This document shows, piece by piece, positions 53,226 to 62,335 of a stretch of DNA of 64,000 nt. The notes beneath the pieces are model-generated. The model saw nothing but the letters and a program-made list of their open reading frames with translations, was not told the origin of the DNA and made no database searches. The translations under genes were made by a program, and so were the position numbers. The first letter of the stretch is position 1. Each line of letters starts with the position of its first letter. Source of the stretch: Actinocatenispora sp963815125 (GTDB taxonomy: Bacteria > Actinomycetota > Actinomycetes > Mycobacteriales > Micromonosporaceae); assembly GCA_963815125.1 (NCBI GenBank), contig CAWFFM010000003.1:806001-870000 (forward strand). Direction: 5' to 3'.

Positions 53226-54308
53226 TTGCGCCGGGTGCGTGGGGTACGGCTGGTCACGGTGCTCGCGCTCGGAGGGCTCTCGCTCGCCCTCGCCGCGGGT
53301 TGTGGCAAGCCTCCAGCGAAGAGTTCCAGCAATGGCGGCAGTGGCGGCCAGTACAAGGCGTGCATGGTCACCGATACCGGAGGTATCGACGACCATTCGT
53401 TCAACGCCTCGGCATGGCAGGGCATGCAGGACGCCAAGAAGAACGACAGCAACGTGGCGATCCAGAACATCAGTTCGTCCAGCGAGCAGGACTACGAGCC
53501 GAACCTGAACAAGTTCGTCCAGGCCAAGTGTGACCTGGTGATCGGCGTCGGTGGCCTGATGTCGGGCGCGGTCACCAAGGTGGCCAAGGCCAACCCGAAG
53601 CAGAAGTTCGCGATCATCGACGCCAACATCGCGTTGCCGAACGTCTACTCGATGCAGTTCAACACCGCGCAGCCCTCCTTCCAGGCCGGTTACCTGGCCG
53701 CCGGGATGAGCAAGACCGGCAAGGTCGCCACCTACGGCGGTATCAACATCCCGCCGGTGACGATCTACGAGGACGGTTTCGCCGAGGGCGTCGCGTACTA
53801 CAACCAGCAGAAGCACAAGACCGTCAAGCTGCTGGGCTGGAACGAGAAGACCCAGAAGGGCGTCTTCGCCAACAGCTTCACCGACCAGAACAAGGGCAAG
53901 TCGATCACCGAGACCTTCATCTCGCAGGGTGCCGACATCGTCCTGCCGGTCGCCGGTGGTACCGGCCAGGGCACCGCGTCCACGACCGCGGCCTCCAACG
54001 GAAAGCAGTCCACCATCTTCGTGGACTTCGACGGCTGCGTCAGCGCGGCGAACTACTGCAAGACCTTCCTGACCAGCGTCACCAAGGGCATCGCCGGCGC
54101 TGTGCAGAAGGCCGTCGTGGCCGGGCAGAAGGGTCAGGCCCTGACCGGCTCCTACACCGGTGACCTGAAGAACTCCGGTGTCGGACTCGCTCCGTACCAC
54201 CAGTGGGACTCCAAGGTCCCGGCCGACCTGAAGAAGCAGGTCGAGCAGGTCGGCACGGACATCACCAGCGGCAAGATCACCATCAAGTCCGCGGCACAGC
54301 CCAAGTAA
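53226..54308 (+). CDS. BMP-family nucleoside-binding lipoprotein
   Basis: 360 residues. Signal peptide with lipobox LAAGC, then a Basic Membrane Protein (BMP/PnrA-like) domain with VTDTGGIDDHSFNASAWQG, a standard nucleoside-binding start, and GGTGQGTAS. It binds purine or pyrimidine nucleosides for the ABC transporter encoded next. The start codon is TTG at 53226, supported by AAAGGAGA 6 nt upstream. A strong hairpin separates it from the ATPase gene, which may let the binding protein be made in excess. Confidence 0.93.
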   Translation: MRRVRGVRLVTVLALGGLSLALAAGCGKPPAKSSSNGGSGGQYKACMVTDTGGIDDHSFNASAWQGMQDAKKNDSNVAIQNISSSSEQDYEPNLNKFVQAKCDLVIGVGGLMSGAVTKVAKANPKQKFAIIDANIALPNVYSMQFNTAQPSFQAGYLAAGMSKTGKVATYGGINIPPVTIYEDGFAEGVAYYNQQKHKTVKLLGWNEKTQKGVFANSFTDQNKGKSITETFISQGADIVLPVAGGTGQGTASTTAASNGKQSTIFVDFDGCVSAANYCKTFLTSVTKGIAGAVQKAVVAGQKGQALTGSYTGDLKNSGVGLAPYHQWDSKVPADLKKQVEQVGTDITSGKITIKSAAQPK

Positions 54309-54325
54309 CGACGCATCATCACCTC

Positions 54326-54362
54326 TGTCGGCGGGTGCCCGGTCAACGGGTGCCCGCCGACA
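54326..54362 (+). terminator. intercistronic hairpin, partial terminator/mRNA stabiliser
   Basis: A 16-bp stem including two G-T pairs (54326-54341 and 54347-54362) with a 5-nt loop lies between the lipoprotein and ATPase genes. Partial termination or 3'-end protection would raise binding-protein levels relative to the membrane parts. Confidence 0.55.
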
Positions 54363-54406
54363 GCCTCAGCGGGGGCAATGCGGAGGCTGCAGAGGCCTCG
54401 TCGTCC

Positions 54407-55993
54407 GTGAGAAGGGGCGGGACGCTGAAACTCGAACTGCGCGGCATCACCAAGCGGTTCGGTGATCTGGTCGCCAACGACCACATCGACCTGACGGTGG
54501 AGCCGGGGGAGATCCACGCGCTGCTCGGCGAGAACGGCGCGGGTAAATCGACCCTGATGAACGTCCTGTACGGACTGTTGTCCCCGGATTCCGGCGAGAT
54601 CGTGGTGGATGATGTGAGCCACCACTTCACCTCGCCCCGCGACGCGATCCGCGCCGGTATCGGCATGGTGCACCAGCATTTCATGCTGGTACCGGTCTTC
54701 ACCGTCGCCGACAACGTGATGCTCGGCGCCGAACACACCCGGGCGCTGGCGTTCCTGGACCGCCGGAAGGCCCGTCGGGACGTCGCCGAGGTCTCCGAGC
54801 GCTACCGGCTGCATGTCGACCCGGACGCGATGGTCGGTGACCTGCCGGTCGGTATCCAGCAGCGGGTGGAGATCATCAAGGCGCTGGTCCGTGAGGTGGA
54901 CCTGCTGATCCTGGACGAGCCGACCGCGGTACTCACTCCACAGGAGATCGACGACCTGCTGGAGGTGATGCGTTCGCTGAAGGCCGCCGGCAAGTCGATC
55001 GTGTTCATCACGCACAAACTCAAAGAGGTCAAAGCGATCGCCGACCGGATCACGGTCGTGCGCCGCGGCAGGATCGTCGGTACCGCCGAACCGTCCACTT
55101 CGGAGGATGAGCTCGCGGCCCTGATGGTGGGCCGCAGCGTGAAGCTGACCGTGGACAAGGAACCGGCCGAGCCGGGTGACCCGGTGCTGTCCGTCGAGGG
55201 GCTGGTCGTCGTGGACGAGCGCGGCCAGCGCGTCGTCGACGGCGTGGACCTCGACGTGCACCGGGGAGAGATCCTCGGTGTGGCCGGCGTCGAGGGCAAC
55301 GGGCAGACCGAACTGGTCGAGGCGATCATGGCGCTGCGGCCGGCGATCGGTGGCCGCATCTCGGTGGACGGCCGCCGCATCATGGCCGCATCCGACCACC
55401 TGATCACCAGCACGCGCGACGTACTGCGGGCCGGGGTCGGTTACGTCCCGGCCGACCGTGGCCACGACGGACTGGTCGGTGACTTCTCGGTCGCGGAGAA
55501 CCTCGTTCTCGACATCTACCACCGGGAGCCGTTCGGCTCGGGACTGTCTCTCCGGCCCAACGCGATCCGCGACTCGGCGAAGGAACGGATCGCCGAGTTC
55601 GACGTGCGTACCTCCTCGTACCAGACTCCGGCTGGCACGCTGTCCGGCGGTAACCAGCAGAAGGTCGTGGTGGCCCGGGAGATGTCCCGTCCGCTGGAAC
55701 TGCTGATCGCCGCCCAGCCGACCCGGGGTGTCGACGTCGGGTCGACGGAGTTCATCCACGGGCGGATCGTCGCGGAACGCGACCGGGGTTCCGGCGTGTT
55801 GCTGGTCTCCAGTGAACTCGACGAGGTACTGGCCCTGGCGGACCGGATCGCGGTGATGTACCGAGGCAAGGTCCTGGCGGTGGTACCGCCGGACACCCCC
55901 CGTGAACAGATCGGCCTGCTGATGGCGGGCGTCACCGGTGGGCCGTCGGACGGCACGTCCGACGGATCGGCCGGGGAGGACGATGATGAGTAG
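54407..55993 (+). CDS. nucleoside ABC transporter ATPase (double ATPase domain)
   Basis: 528 residues with two ABC domains, as in the YufO/NupB family. The first has Walker A GENGAGKST and Walker B LLILDEPTAVLT with signature-like LPVGIQQRVEI; the second has VAGVEGNGQTEL and LSGGNQQKVVVA. It drives nucleoside uptake with the two permeases downstream. GTG 54407 is the probable start because the upstream region is occupied by a hairpin; an in-frame CTG at 54422 would also give a plausible N-terminus. The 3' end overlaps the permease gene. Confidence 0.93.
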   Translation: MRRGGTLKLELRGITKRFGDLVANDHIDLTVEPGEIHALLGENGAGKSTLMNVLYGLLSPDSGEIVVDDVSHHFTSPRDAIRAGIGMVHQHFMLVPVFTVADNVMLGAEHTRALAFLDRRKARRDVAEVSERYRLHVDPDAMVGDLPVGIQQRVEIIKALVREVDLLILDEPTAVLTPQEIDDLLEVMRSLKAAGKSIVFITHKLKEVKAIADRITVVRRGRIVGTAEPSTSEDELAALMVGRSVKLTVDKEPAEPGDPVLSVEGLVVVDERGQRVVDGVDLDVHRGEILGVAGVEGNGQTELVEAIMALRPAIGGRISVDGRRIMAASDHLITSTRDVLRAGVGYVPADRGHDGLVGDFSVAENLVLDIYHREPFGSGLSLRPNAIRDSAKERIAEFDVRTSSYQTPAGTLSGGNQQKVVVAREMSRPLELLIAAQPTRGVDVGSTEFIHGRIVAERDRGSGVLLVSSELDEVLALADRIAVMYRGKVLAVVPPDTPREQIGLLMAGVTGGPSDGTSDGSAGEDDDE

Positions 55994-57260
55994 CGACGAG
56001 CCACGACCCCCGAAGAAGTCCCCTGCGGGTGGGCGCAGTCGCGTCGGCGTGTTCGTCGACGCGTTGACCACCGCCAACTCGTTCACCGTCACGTTCCTTG
56101 CGGTGCTACTCGCGCTGCTGGTCGGTGCCGTGGTCATCGCACTGTCCGACCAGGCCGTACTGGACTCGTTGAAGTACTTCTTCGCCCGCCCGGGTGACAC
56201 CTTCTCGGCGATCGGACACGCGGTCAGTACCGCGTACGTCGCGCTGTTCAAGGGTGCGATCGTCGACCCGTCCACGGCCAACGAGGCCTGGTGGGGGATG
56301 ACGAGCTGGAGCGCGGTACTGCAGCCGATCTCCGAGACCCTCACCAACGCCGCACCGCTGATCGGTACCGGACTCGCGGTGGCGCTGGCGTTCCGCGCCG
56401 GCATGTTCAACATCGGTGCGCAGGGCCAGGCCATGATGGGCGCGGTCGGCGCCGGTCTGGTCGGGTTCGCACTCCCCTGGCCGCCGGTGATCGGGGTGAT
56501 CGCCGCGGTGCTCGGTGGCCTGGTCGGTGGCGGGCTGTGGGGCCTGATCGCCGGTTGGTTGAAGGCGCAGTTCGGTGCGCACGAGGTGATCACCACGATC
56601 ATGCTCAACTACATCGCCGCGCCGAGCTTCGTGACCTGGCTGGTCACCCGGCACGGGGTGCAGCAGCCGGGTCGTAACGACCCGATCAGCAAGCCGGTGG
56701 TCGAGCACGCCTTCCTGCCGCAGATCTTCGGATCGGGGTTGCGGGCGAACCTGGCGATCATTCTGGTGGTCGCCGCGGCGATCGGGGTCGGCTGGTTGTT
56801 GAGCCGCTCCACGCTCGGCTTCGAGTTCCGCGCGGTCGGTTCCAACCCGAACGCCGCCCGGACCGCCGGTATCAGCCTGACCCGCAGCTACGTGCTGGTA
56901 ATGCTCATCGCCGGTGCCCTGGCCGGGCTCGGCGGTGCCAGCGTCGTGATGGGCACCACGCCGCACGCGATCACCCCGTCGGTGGTCGGCAACATCGGCT
57001 TCGACGGGATCACGGTGGCTCTGCTGGGCCGGGCCAAACCGGTCGGCACCGTACTGGCCGGCCTGTTGTTCGGCGCGTTGCAGGCGGGCGCCTCGCAGAT
57101 GCAGGTCGATGCGGGCGTACCGATCGAGGTGGCGACGATCATCCAGTCGATGATCGTGGTGTTCGTGGCGGCGCCGGCACTGGTGACGGCGATATTCCGG
57201 CTTCGGGCGCGCGGGGCCGGGGCACTCGGCCAGAACCTGGCGAAGGGGTGGAACGGGTGA
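55986..57260 (+). CDS. nucleoside ABC transporter permease 1 (YufP type)
   Basis: 424 residues with about ten membrane helices. The region GAQGQAMMGAVGAGL and VGSNPNAARTAGI are characteristic of the BmpC/YufP permeases. The ATG at 55986 overlaps the ATPase gene, with GGGGAGG ahead of it. Its stop overlaps the next start (TGATG). It pairs with the following permease. Confidence 0.93.
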   Translation: MSSDEPRPPKKSPAGGRSRVGVFVDALTTANSFTVTFLAVLLALLVGAVVIALSDQAVLDSLKYFFARPGDTFSAIGHAVSTAYVALFKGAIVDPSTANEAWWGMTSWSAVLQPISETLTNAAPLIGTGLAVALAFRAGMFNIGAQGQAMMGAVGAGLVGFALPWPPVIGVIAAVLGGLVGGGLWGLIAGWLKAQFGAHEVITTIMLNYIAAPSFVTWLVTRHGVQQPGRNDPISKPVVEHAFLPQIFGSGLRANLAIILVVAAAIGVGWLLSRSTLGFEFRAVGSNPNAARTAGISLTRSYVLVMLIAGALAGLGGASVVMGTTPHAITPSVVGNIGFDGITVALLGRAKPVGTVLAGLLFGALQAGASQMQVDAGVPIEVATIIQSMIVVFVAAPALVTAIFRLRARGAGALGQNLAKGWNG

Positions 57261-58546
57261 TGGTTGGGCCAGCGCAGGCGGTGCTGTCCGCCGATCCGGT
57301 CGCGGAGTCCACCGCGGTACACGGATTCTGGATCCGGTCCCGTAAGGCGGGCCTGGTCTATCTGTTGATCGGCGTGTTCGCGGCGGTCGTCTTCGGTATG
57401 TTCACCAAGCCGGGCGAGACGGCCCGCTTCACCCTCTCGGTCCGTTCCAACAGCGGCGGTATCGACCTGCCGGCGCAGCCGTTCGCGATCGCCTTCGGCG
57501 TGGTCTGCGCGCTGGTCGGGATCGCGCTGCTGGCCGGTCTGTTCCACGGTCATTTCGGCGTCACCACGGCGGTGGCGGTCGTGGCGTTCCTGCTGTCGTT
57601 CCTGTGCTGGTCGGTGGCGGGAACCTTCATGCCGTTGGTCGGGGTGGCGCAGCAGACGCTGTTCCTCGCGGTACCGCTGATCCTCGGTTCGCTCGCCGGC
57701 GTGCTGGGCGAGCGGTCCGGTGTGATCAACGTGGCCATCGAGGGCCAGTTGCTGATGGGGGCGTTCTGCGGGGCGCTGTTCGGCACCATCGCGGCCAGTG
57801 CCTGGGTCGGACTGATCGCCGCCTCCCTGGGCGGCCTGGTGATCGCGGCGATCCTCGCCGTGCTCGCCATCCGCTACCTGGTGGACCAGGTGGTGCTCGG
57901 CGTCGTACTCAACGTGCTGGCACTGGGTGTCACCGGGTTCCTCTACGACCGGTTCATGCAGCCCAACACCAACGCCTTCAACAATCCGCCGATCTTTCCG
58001 GCGGTCCACCTGCCGCTGCTGGGCGACATCCCGATCATCGGGCCGGCTCTGTTCCAGAACAACGTGATCGTCTACATCGCCCTCGTGCTGGTGGTCGTGG
58101 TGACGATCGCGCTGTCCAGGACCCGGTGGGGACTGCGGACCCGGGCGGTCGGCGAGCACCCCGTCGCGGCGGACACGGTCGGCATCCGGGTACGGGCGGT
58201 GCGTTATGTCAACGTACTGCTCGGTGGCCTGATCGCCGGGATCGGTGGCGCCGCTCTGACGATCGGTTCGGTCGGCCAGTTCGGTAAGAACATCACCAGC
58301 GGCAAGGGCTTCATCGCCCTCGCCGCGTTGATCTTCGGCCGGTGGAGCCCGACGGGTGCGCTGGCCGGTGCGCTGCTGTTCGGCTTCGCCGATGAGCTGC
58401 AGACCTACCTCAACGCCATCGGTAACCCGATCCCGTCGCAGTTCCTGCAGATGGCGCCGTATATCGCTACGATCCTCGCGGTGGCCGGACTGATCGGCAA
58501 GGTCCGGGCACCGGCCGCCGATGGCAAGCCGTACGTGAAGGGCTGA
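57260..58546 (+). CDS. nucleoside ABC transporter permease 2 (YufQ type)
   Basis: 428 residues, membrane protein with GERSGVINVAIEGQLLMGAF and VGEHPVAADTVGIRV, typical of the second YufP/YufQ-type permease. The ATG at 57260 overlaps the previous stop. Upstream in-frame GTG codons at 57248 and 57257 are alternative starts. It is followed by cdd, in line with a nucleoside salvage cluster. Confidence 0.92.
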   Translation: MVGPAQAVLSADPVAESTAVHGFWIRSRKAGLVYLLIGVFAAVVFGMFTKPGETARFTLSVRSNSGGIDLPAQPFAIAFGVVCALVGIALLAGLFHGHFGVTTAVAVVAFLLSFLCWSVAGTFMPLVGVAQQTLFLAVPLILGSLAGVLGERSGVINVAIEGQLLMGAFCGALFGTIAASAWVGLIAASLGGLVIAAILAVLAIRYLVDQVVLGVVLNVLALGVTGFLYDRFMQPNTNAFNNPPIFPAVHLPLLGDIPIIGPALFQNNVIVYIALVLVVVVTIALSRTRWGLRTRAVGEHPVAADTVGIRVRAVRYVNVLLGGLIAGIGGAALTIGSVGQFGKNITSGKGFIALAALIFGRWSPTGALAGALLFGFADELQTYLNAIGNPIPSQFLQMAPYIATILAVAGLIGKVRAPAADGKPYVKG

Positions 58547-58626
58547 ACGATGGCGCGAGGGGGCACCGTGGGCACCTGTGCCCGTGGGAGCACGCCGGGC
58601 ACGGGCGCCCGGCTGGTCCGGTGGGG

Positions 58627-59061
58627 ATGACCCCGCCGGTGGACTGGCCGGCGCTGCGCGCCGCAGCGACCGAGGTGATGCGCCGCGCGTACGTGCCGTA
58701 CTCGCGTTTTCCGGTCGGTGCCGCCGCGCTGGTGTCCGACGGCCGGGTCGTGGTGGGCTGCAACGTGGAGAACGCCGCGTACGGCGTGGTGCTGTGTGCC
58801 GAGTGTGGTGTGGTCTCCCAACTGCACGCCTCCGGTGGCGGCCGACTGGTCGCACTGGCCTGTGTGGACAGTCGGGGTAGTGCGCTGATGCCGTGCGGAC
58901 GGTGCCGCCAGTTGTTGTGGGAGCAGGGCGGTCCGGACTGTCTGGTGGACGCCGAACCGGAGCCGGTACCGATGTCGATGCTGTTGCCCAGGGCCTTCGA
59001 TGTGGCGGACCTGGATCGTGGTTCGCTGCCAGATGGACGGGGAAGTGCTACTGATGGCTGA
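58627..59061 (+). CDS. cdd: cytidine deaminase
   Basis: Converts cytidine or deoxycytidine to uridine or deoxyuridine. The 144-residue enzyme has the zinc and proton-shuttle motif as CAECGVV and PCGRCRQ, the small homotetrameric form with Cys in place of the first His of the HAE type. ATG 58627 is preferred to GTG 58621. The 3' end overlaps the thymidine phosphorylase gene by 8 bp. Confidence 0.93.
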   Translation: MTPPVDWPALRAAATEVMRRAYVPYSRFPVGAAALVSDGRVVVGCNVENAAYGVVLCAECGVVSQLHASGGGRLVALACVDSRGSALMPCGRCRQLLWEQGGPDCLVDAEPEPVPMSMLLPRAFDVADLDRGSLPDGRGSATDG

Positions 59062-60334
59062 GTTCGCGGCCGTGGACGTGATCCGGGCCAAGCGGGACGG
59101 TCAGGAACTGTCCGACGCCCAGATCGACTGGATGCTCGACGGCTACACGCACGGTCGGGTCGCCGAGGAGCAGATGTCGGCGCTGGCCATGGCGATCCTG
59201 CTGAACGGCATGACCGGACGCGAGATCGCCCGGTGGACCGCCTCGATGATCGCCTCGGGTGAACGCCTCGACCTGTCCGGGATCGGTAAGTCCACAGTAG
59301 ACAAACATTCCACCGGCGGGGTCGGCGACAAGATCACCCTGCCGCTGGCGCCGCTGGTGGCCAGCTTCGGGGTGGCCGTACCGCAGCTGTCCGGCCGGGG
59401 TCTCGGGCACACCGGCGGCACCCTGGACAAGCTGGAGGCCATCCCGGGGATGCGGGTACGGCTGTCCGATGCGCAGTTCCGTACCCAGCTTCGCGAGGTG
59501 GGCGCCGCGGTCTGCGCGGCCAGCGACACGCTCGCCCCGGCCGACCGCAAGCTGTACGCGCTGCGCGACGTGACCGGCACCGTCGAGTCGATCCCGCTGA
59601 TCGCCAGTTCCATCATGAGCAAGAAGATCGCCGAAGGTACCGGGGCTCTCGTACTGGACGTGAAGGTCGGGTCCGGCGCCTTCATGAAAGACGTGGACAC
59701 CGCCCGGGAACTGGCCCGCACCATGGTGGAGTTGGGTGCCGCGCACAAGGTACGTACCGTCGCGCTGCTCACCGAGATGTCCGTGCCGCTCGGGCTGGCG
59801 GTCGGGAACGCCGTCGAGGTCACCGAGTCGGTGGAGGTACTGGCCGGCGGTGGTCCGGCCGACGTGGTGGAGCTGACCGTGGCGTTGGCCCGGGAGATGC
59901 TGGCGGTGGCCGGTCAGCCGGACGCCGATCCGGCGGCCGCGCTGGCGGACGGGCGGGCCATGGACTCGTGGCGGGCGATGGTCCGGTCCCAGGGTGGGGA
60001 TCCGGATGCGGCGCTGCCCGTCGCGGCGGAGACCGAGCTGCTGAAGGCCGAGAAGGACGGCGTGGTGTCCGCTGTGGACGCCTACCTGGTCGGGGTTGCG
60101 GCGTGGCGGGCCGGTGCGGGCCGGGCCCGCAAGGAGGACAGTGTCTCGGCGGGTGCCGGGGTGCTGTTGCACCGGCGGCCGGGTGAGCGGGTCCGGGCCG
60201 GTGACGTACTGGCGGAGCTGCGGGTGGACGATCCGGAGCGGATCGGGCCGGCGCTGGCCGATCTGCGGGCCGGGATCCGTGTGTCGGACACCGCGACGGC
60301 CCGCACCCCGTTGATCCTGGACCGCGTGGACTGA
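59054..60334 (+). CDS. deoA: thymidine phosphorylase
   Basis: Phosphorolysis of thymidine or deoxyuridine to base and deoxyribose 1-phosphate. 426 residues. The conserved DKHSTGGVGDKITLPLAP motif and AASDTLAPADRK are present, as are the substrate-binding Lys in SIMSKKIAEG and the C-terminal barrel-sandwich half. ATG 59054 lies within cdd, so the two are co-translated. It completes the uptake and breakdown pathway of the preceding transporter. Confidence 0.96.
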   Translation: MAEFAAVDVIRAKRDGQELSDAQIDWMLDGYTHGRVAEEQMSALAMAILLNGMTGREIARWTASMIASGERLDLSGIGKSTVDKHSTGGVGDKITLPLAPLVASFGVAVPQLSGRGLGHTGGTLDKLEAIPGMRVRLSDAQFRTQLREVGAAVCAASDTLAPADRKLYALRDVTGTVESIPLIASSIMSKKIAEGTGALVLDVKVGSGAFMKDVDTARELARTMVELGAAHKVRTVALLTEMSVPLGLAVGNAVEVTESVEVLAGGGPADVVELTVALAREMLAVAGQPDADPAAALADGRAMDSWRAMVRSQGGDPDAALPVAAETELLKAEKDGVVSAVDAYLVGVAAWRAGAGRARKEDSVSAGAGVLLHRRPGERVRAGDVLAELRVDDPERIGPALADLRAGIRVSDTATARTPLILDRVD

Positions 60335-60355
60335 GCCGCAGACAGAGCCGGGAGG

Positions 60356-60402
60356 CGTCAAGAAGAGATTGACGACGAGAAATCGTCAATCTATGGTTGA
60401 CG
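60356..60402 (+). promoter_or_regulatory. twin operators interlocked with the Clp-N/HTH gene promoter
   Basis: Two identical inverted repeats CGTCAA-N7-TTGACG (60356-60374 and 60384-60402) start 28 bp apart. The second half-site of the first, TTGACG, serves as a -35 box, and TATGGT at 60392-60397, in the spacer of the second, is the -10 box, with exactly 17 bp between them. The predicted transcription start falls on the ATG at 60404, so the mRNA is leaderless. The 6-7-6 geometry resembles heat-shock repressor sites (HAIR), but the half-site is different. Confidence 0.75.
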
Positions 60403-60403
60403 C

Positions 60404-61099
60404 ATGACTTCTTCAGGCGCTTCGCTCGGCCAACTGGTCGACCAGATCTCCGCATCCACCGACGACGCACTCGAACAGCTCGACCGGGCGGTGCAGACCG
60501 CCGGTCACCTCAGTGCCGTCGGCGACCATCTCGTCGGCCACTTCGTGGACGTGGCCCGCGCGTCCGGCGCCTCCTGGGCGCAGATCGGCCAACGGCTCGG
60601 TGGGGTCAGCAAACAGGCCGCCCAGCAGCGGTTCTCCGTCGACTTCTCCCGCTTCACCGACCGTGCGCGGGAGGCCGTCACCACCACACAGTCCATCGCG
60701 ATGGAGCACAAGCACAGCTTCATGGGCACCGAGCACCTGCTGCTGGCGTTGTGCAGGGACCCGCAGAGCCTGGCCGGGAAGGCGCTGGCGCAGCTCGCGG
60801 GCTCACTCGACGCGGTACAGAACGCCACCATCGCCCGGTTCGACGGGCTGAGCAAGGCCGAAGGGCAGCCCCGGTTCACCGTGAAGGCCAAGGCCGCGCT
60901 GGGAAACTCCGCTCGCGAGGCGCTCGACCTGGGGCACAACTACATCGGCACCGAGCACCTGCTGCTCGGCCTTCTGGCCGGGCCGCAGTCCGAGCCGAAC
61001 GTGGCCACCGCGGTCCTCGACGGTCTCGGCGTCACGTACCAGAACGCGCGCGAGAACCTGCTGGAGCAGTTGGCGGTCCTCGTCGCGGCGAGGAAGTAG
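60404..61099 (+). CDS. HTH and double Clp-N domain protein
   Basis: 231 residues. Residues about 45-75 (ASGASWAQIGQRLGGVSKQA) look like a helix-turn-helix. The rest contains two Clp N-terminal repeats (EHKHSFMGTEHLLLALCRDP and GHNYIGTEHLLLGLLAGP). Clp-N repeats bind substrates and adaptors in ClpC/ClpA, but there is no ATPase domain here, so it is either a DNA-binding regulator or an adaptor. Operators overlapping its own promoter imply autoregulation. ATG 60404 is fixed by the leaderless promoter. Confidence 0.82.
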   Translation: MTSSGASLGQLVDQISASTDDALEQLDRAVQTAGHLSAVGDHLVGHFVDVARASGASWAQIGQRLGGVSKQAAQQRFSVDFSRFTDRAREAVTTTQSIAMEHKHSFMGTEHLLLALCRDPQSLAGKALAQLAGSLDAVQNATIARFDGLSKAEGQPRFTVKAKAALGNSAREALDLGHNYIGTEHLLLGLLAGPQSEPNVATAVLDGLGVTYQNARENLLEQLAVLVAARK

Positions 61100-61140
61100 G
61101 GTCGGCCGGGTCAGATGCCCCAGTGCGCCGAGGAGTGCCG

Positions 61141-61497
61141 ATGCCCGAACTGGTCAGTGGACCGACCCAGATCCCGGTACCGGGTGGGAAGATCATCAAC
61201 GAGTACGTGGGTCGGGTGAACAGCAACACCCCGGCCGTGTCCGTGGCGCACATGACCGCCCCCGGCGGATGGACCGAGCCGGCCCAGCAACCCGACTTCG
61301 ACGAGTACACCGTGGTGCTGCGCGGCATGCTGCGGGTCGAGCACGACGGCGGGGTGCTGGACGTCGCCGCCGGCCAGGCCGTACTGACCAGGTCCGGTGA
61401 ACGTGTCTGCTACAGCACGCCGGATCCGGCGGGCGCCGAGTACATCGCGGTCTGTCTGCCCGCGTTCGCACCGGAGCTCGCCCACCGGGACGATTGA
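61141..61497 (+). CDS. cupin-domain protein
   Basis: 118 residues forming a single conserved-barrel domain: GGWTEPAQQPDFDEYTVVLRG with metal-ligand-type residues, then RVEHDGGVLDVAAGQAVL and GERVCYS. Single cupins bind small molecules or metals; the ligand is unknown. The ATG follows GAGGAG. It stands alone between the Clp-N gene and the DUF4272 gene. Confidence 0.82.
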   Translation: MPELVSGPTQIPVPGGKIINEYVGRVNSNTPAVSVAHMTAPGGWTEPAQQPDFDEYTVVLRGMLRVEHDGGVLDVAAGQAVLTRSGERVCYSTPDPAGAEYIAVCLPAFAPELAHRDD

Positions 61498-61578
61498 CAG
61501 CTCATCGGGCGTCATTGATCCGCTTCTGCCGCGTTGATCCCGACGAGAGGTTCGCGCTGGGCAGTCCGGAGGTGACAG

Positions 61579-62286
61579 ATGGTGGGCGCATCGGTGCTCG
61601 GCCGGATCGTGGTGGCACCCGACCCGAGCGAGGTACGGCTCAGCACGTTGGACGAACTGGACCGGCTCGGGGTGCAGCTGCCGCCGGTCCAGTACCCCCT
61701 GGTCTGGGACGTCGGCGACGGGGTGGCGTTGCGCCGCCGAGGGGAGCTGGCCGGGCGGATCGCGATCCTCGGTGTCCTGCTCGCGAGCCGCGGCGGACTG
61801 CCCCGGCGGCAGGCGATGCGCTGGCTGCGCGACGCGGCGCTGCTGGAACGGGTCACCCCGGTCGAATGGCGGTTCATCGCCGGCGGGGTGGGCGACCCCG
61901 CGATCGTCGACCTGGCCGCCGACGCACTGCACGGACTGGCCTGGCTGCTGGGGCTGGTGGACGAACTGGACCCGGTGCTGCCTGGTTCGGCGGACCTGTA
62001 CCGGCTGCTGCCGGACCTGCGGTCGACCGGGCACACCTACCCGGCGTGGCGCTCCGATGTGCTGACCGGGCATCGGGATCCGGCCGAGGCGGCGGCACTG
62101 CTCGACCTGTACTACTGCCTCGACTGGTCCTACCAGGAGAATCTGCGTCGTGGTGCGCCGGTGCCCGGGCCCGTACCGGCGGCGGCGATCGGTGCGCGCC
62201 GCTGGGCGCTGGAGTGGGGCGTGCTGCTGTACGGACCCCACCACGGTGACCCACCGGGTTGGGAAGACGTCGATCTGTCGGTCTGA
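61579..62286 (+). CDS. DUF4272 domain-containing protein
   Basis: 235 residues with the DUF4272 pattern: RIAILGVLLASRGGL followed by AMRWLRD, VTPVEWRFI, and LHGLAWLLGLVDELDP. No catalytic motif is known for this family, which occurs widely in bacteria as a stand-alone protein. The ATG follows GGAGG. The function is unknown. Confidence 0.8.
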   Translation: MVGASVLGRIVVAPDPSEVRLSTLDELDRLGVQLPPVQYPLVWDVGDGVALRRRGELAGRIAILGVLLASRGGLPRRQAMRWLRDAALLERVTPVEWRFIAGGVGDPAIVDLAADALHGLAWLLGLVDELDPVLPGSADLYRLLPDLRSTGHTYPAWRSDVLTGHRDPAEAAALLDLYYCLDWSYQENLRRGAPVPGPVPAAAIGARRWALEWGVLLYGPHHGDPPGWEDVDLSV

Positions 62287-62335
62287 ACCCGCAGGTACCT
62301 GTCGATGTCGATCGTCGACCTACTAAGGTCTCTAC

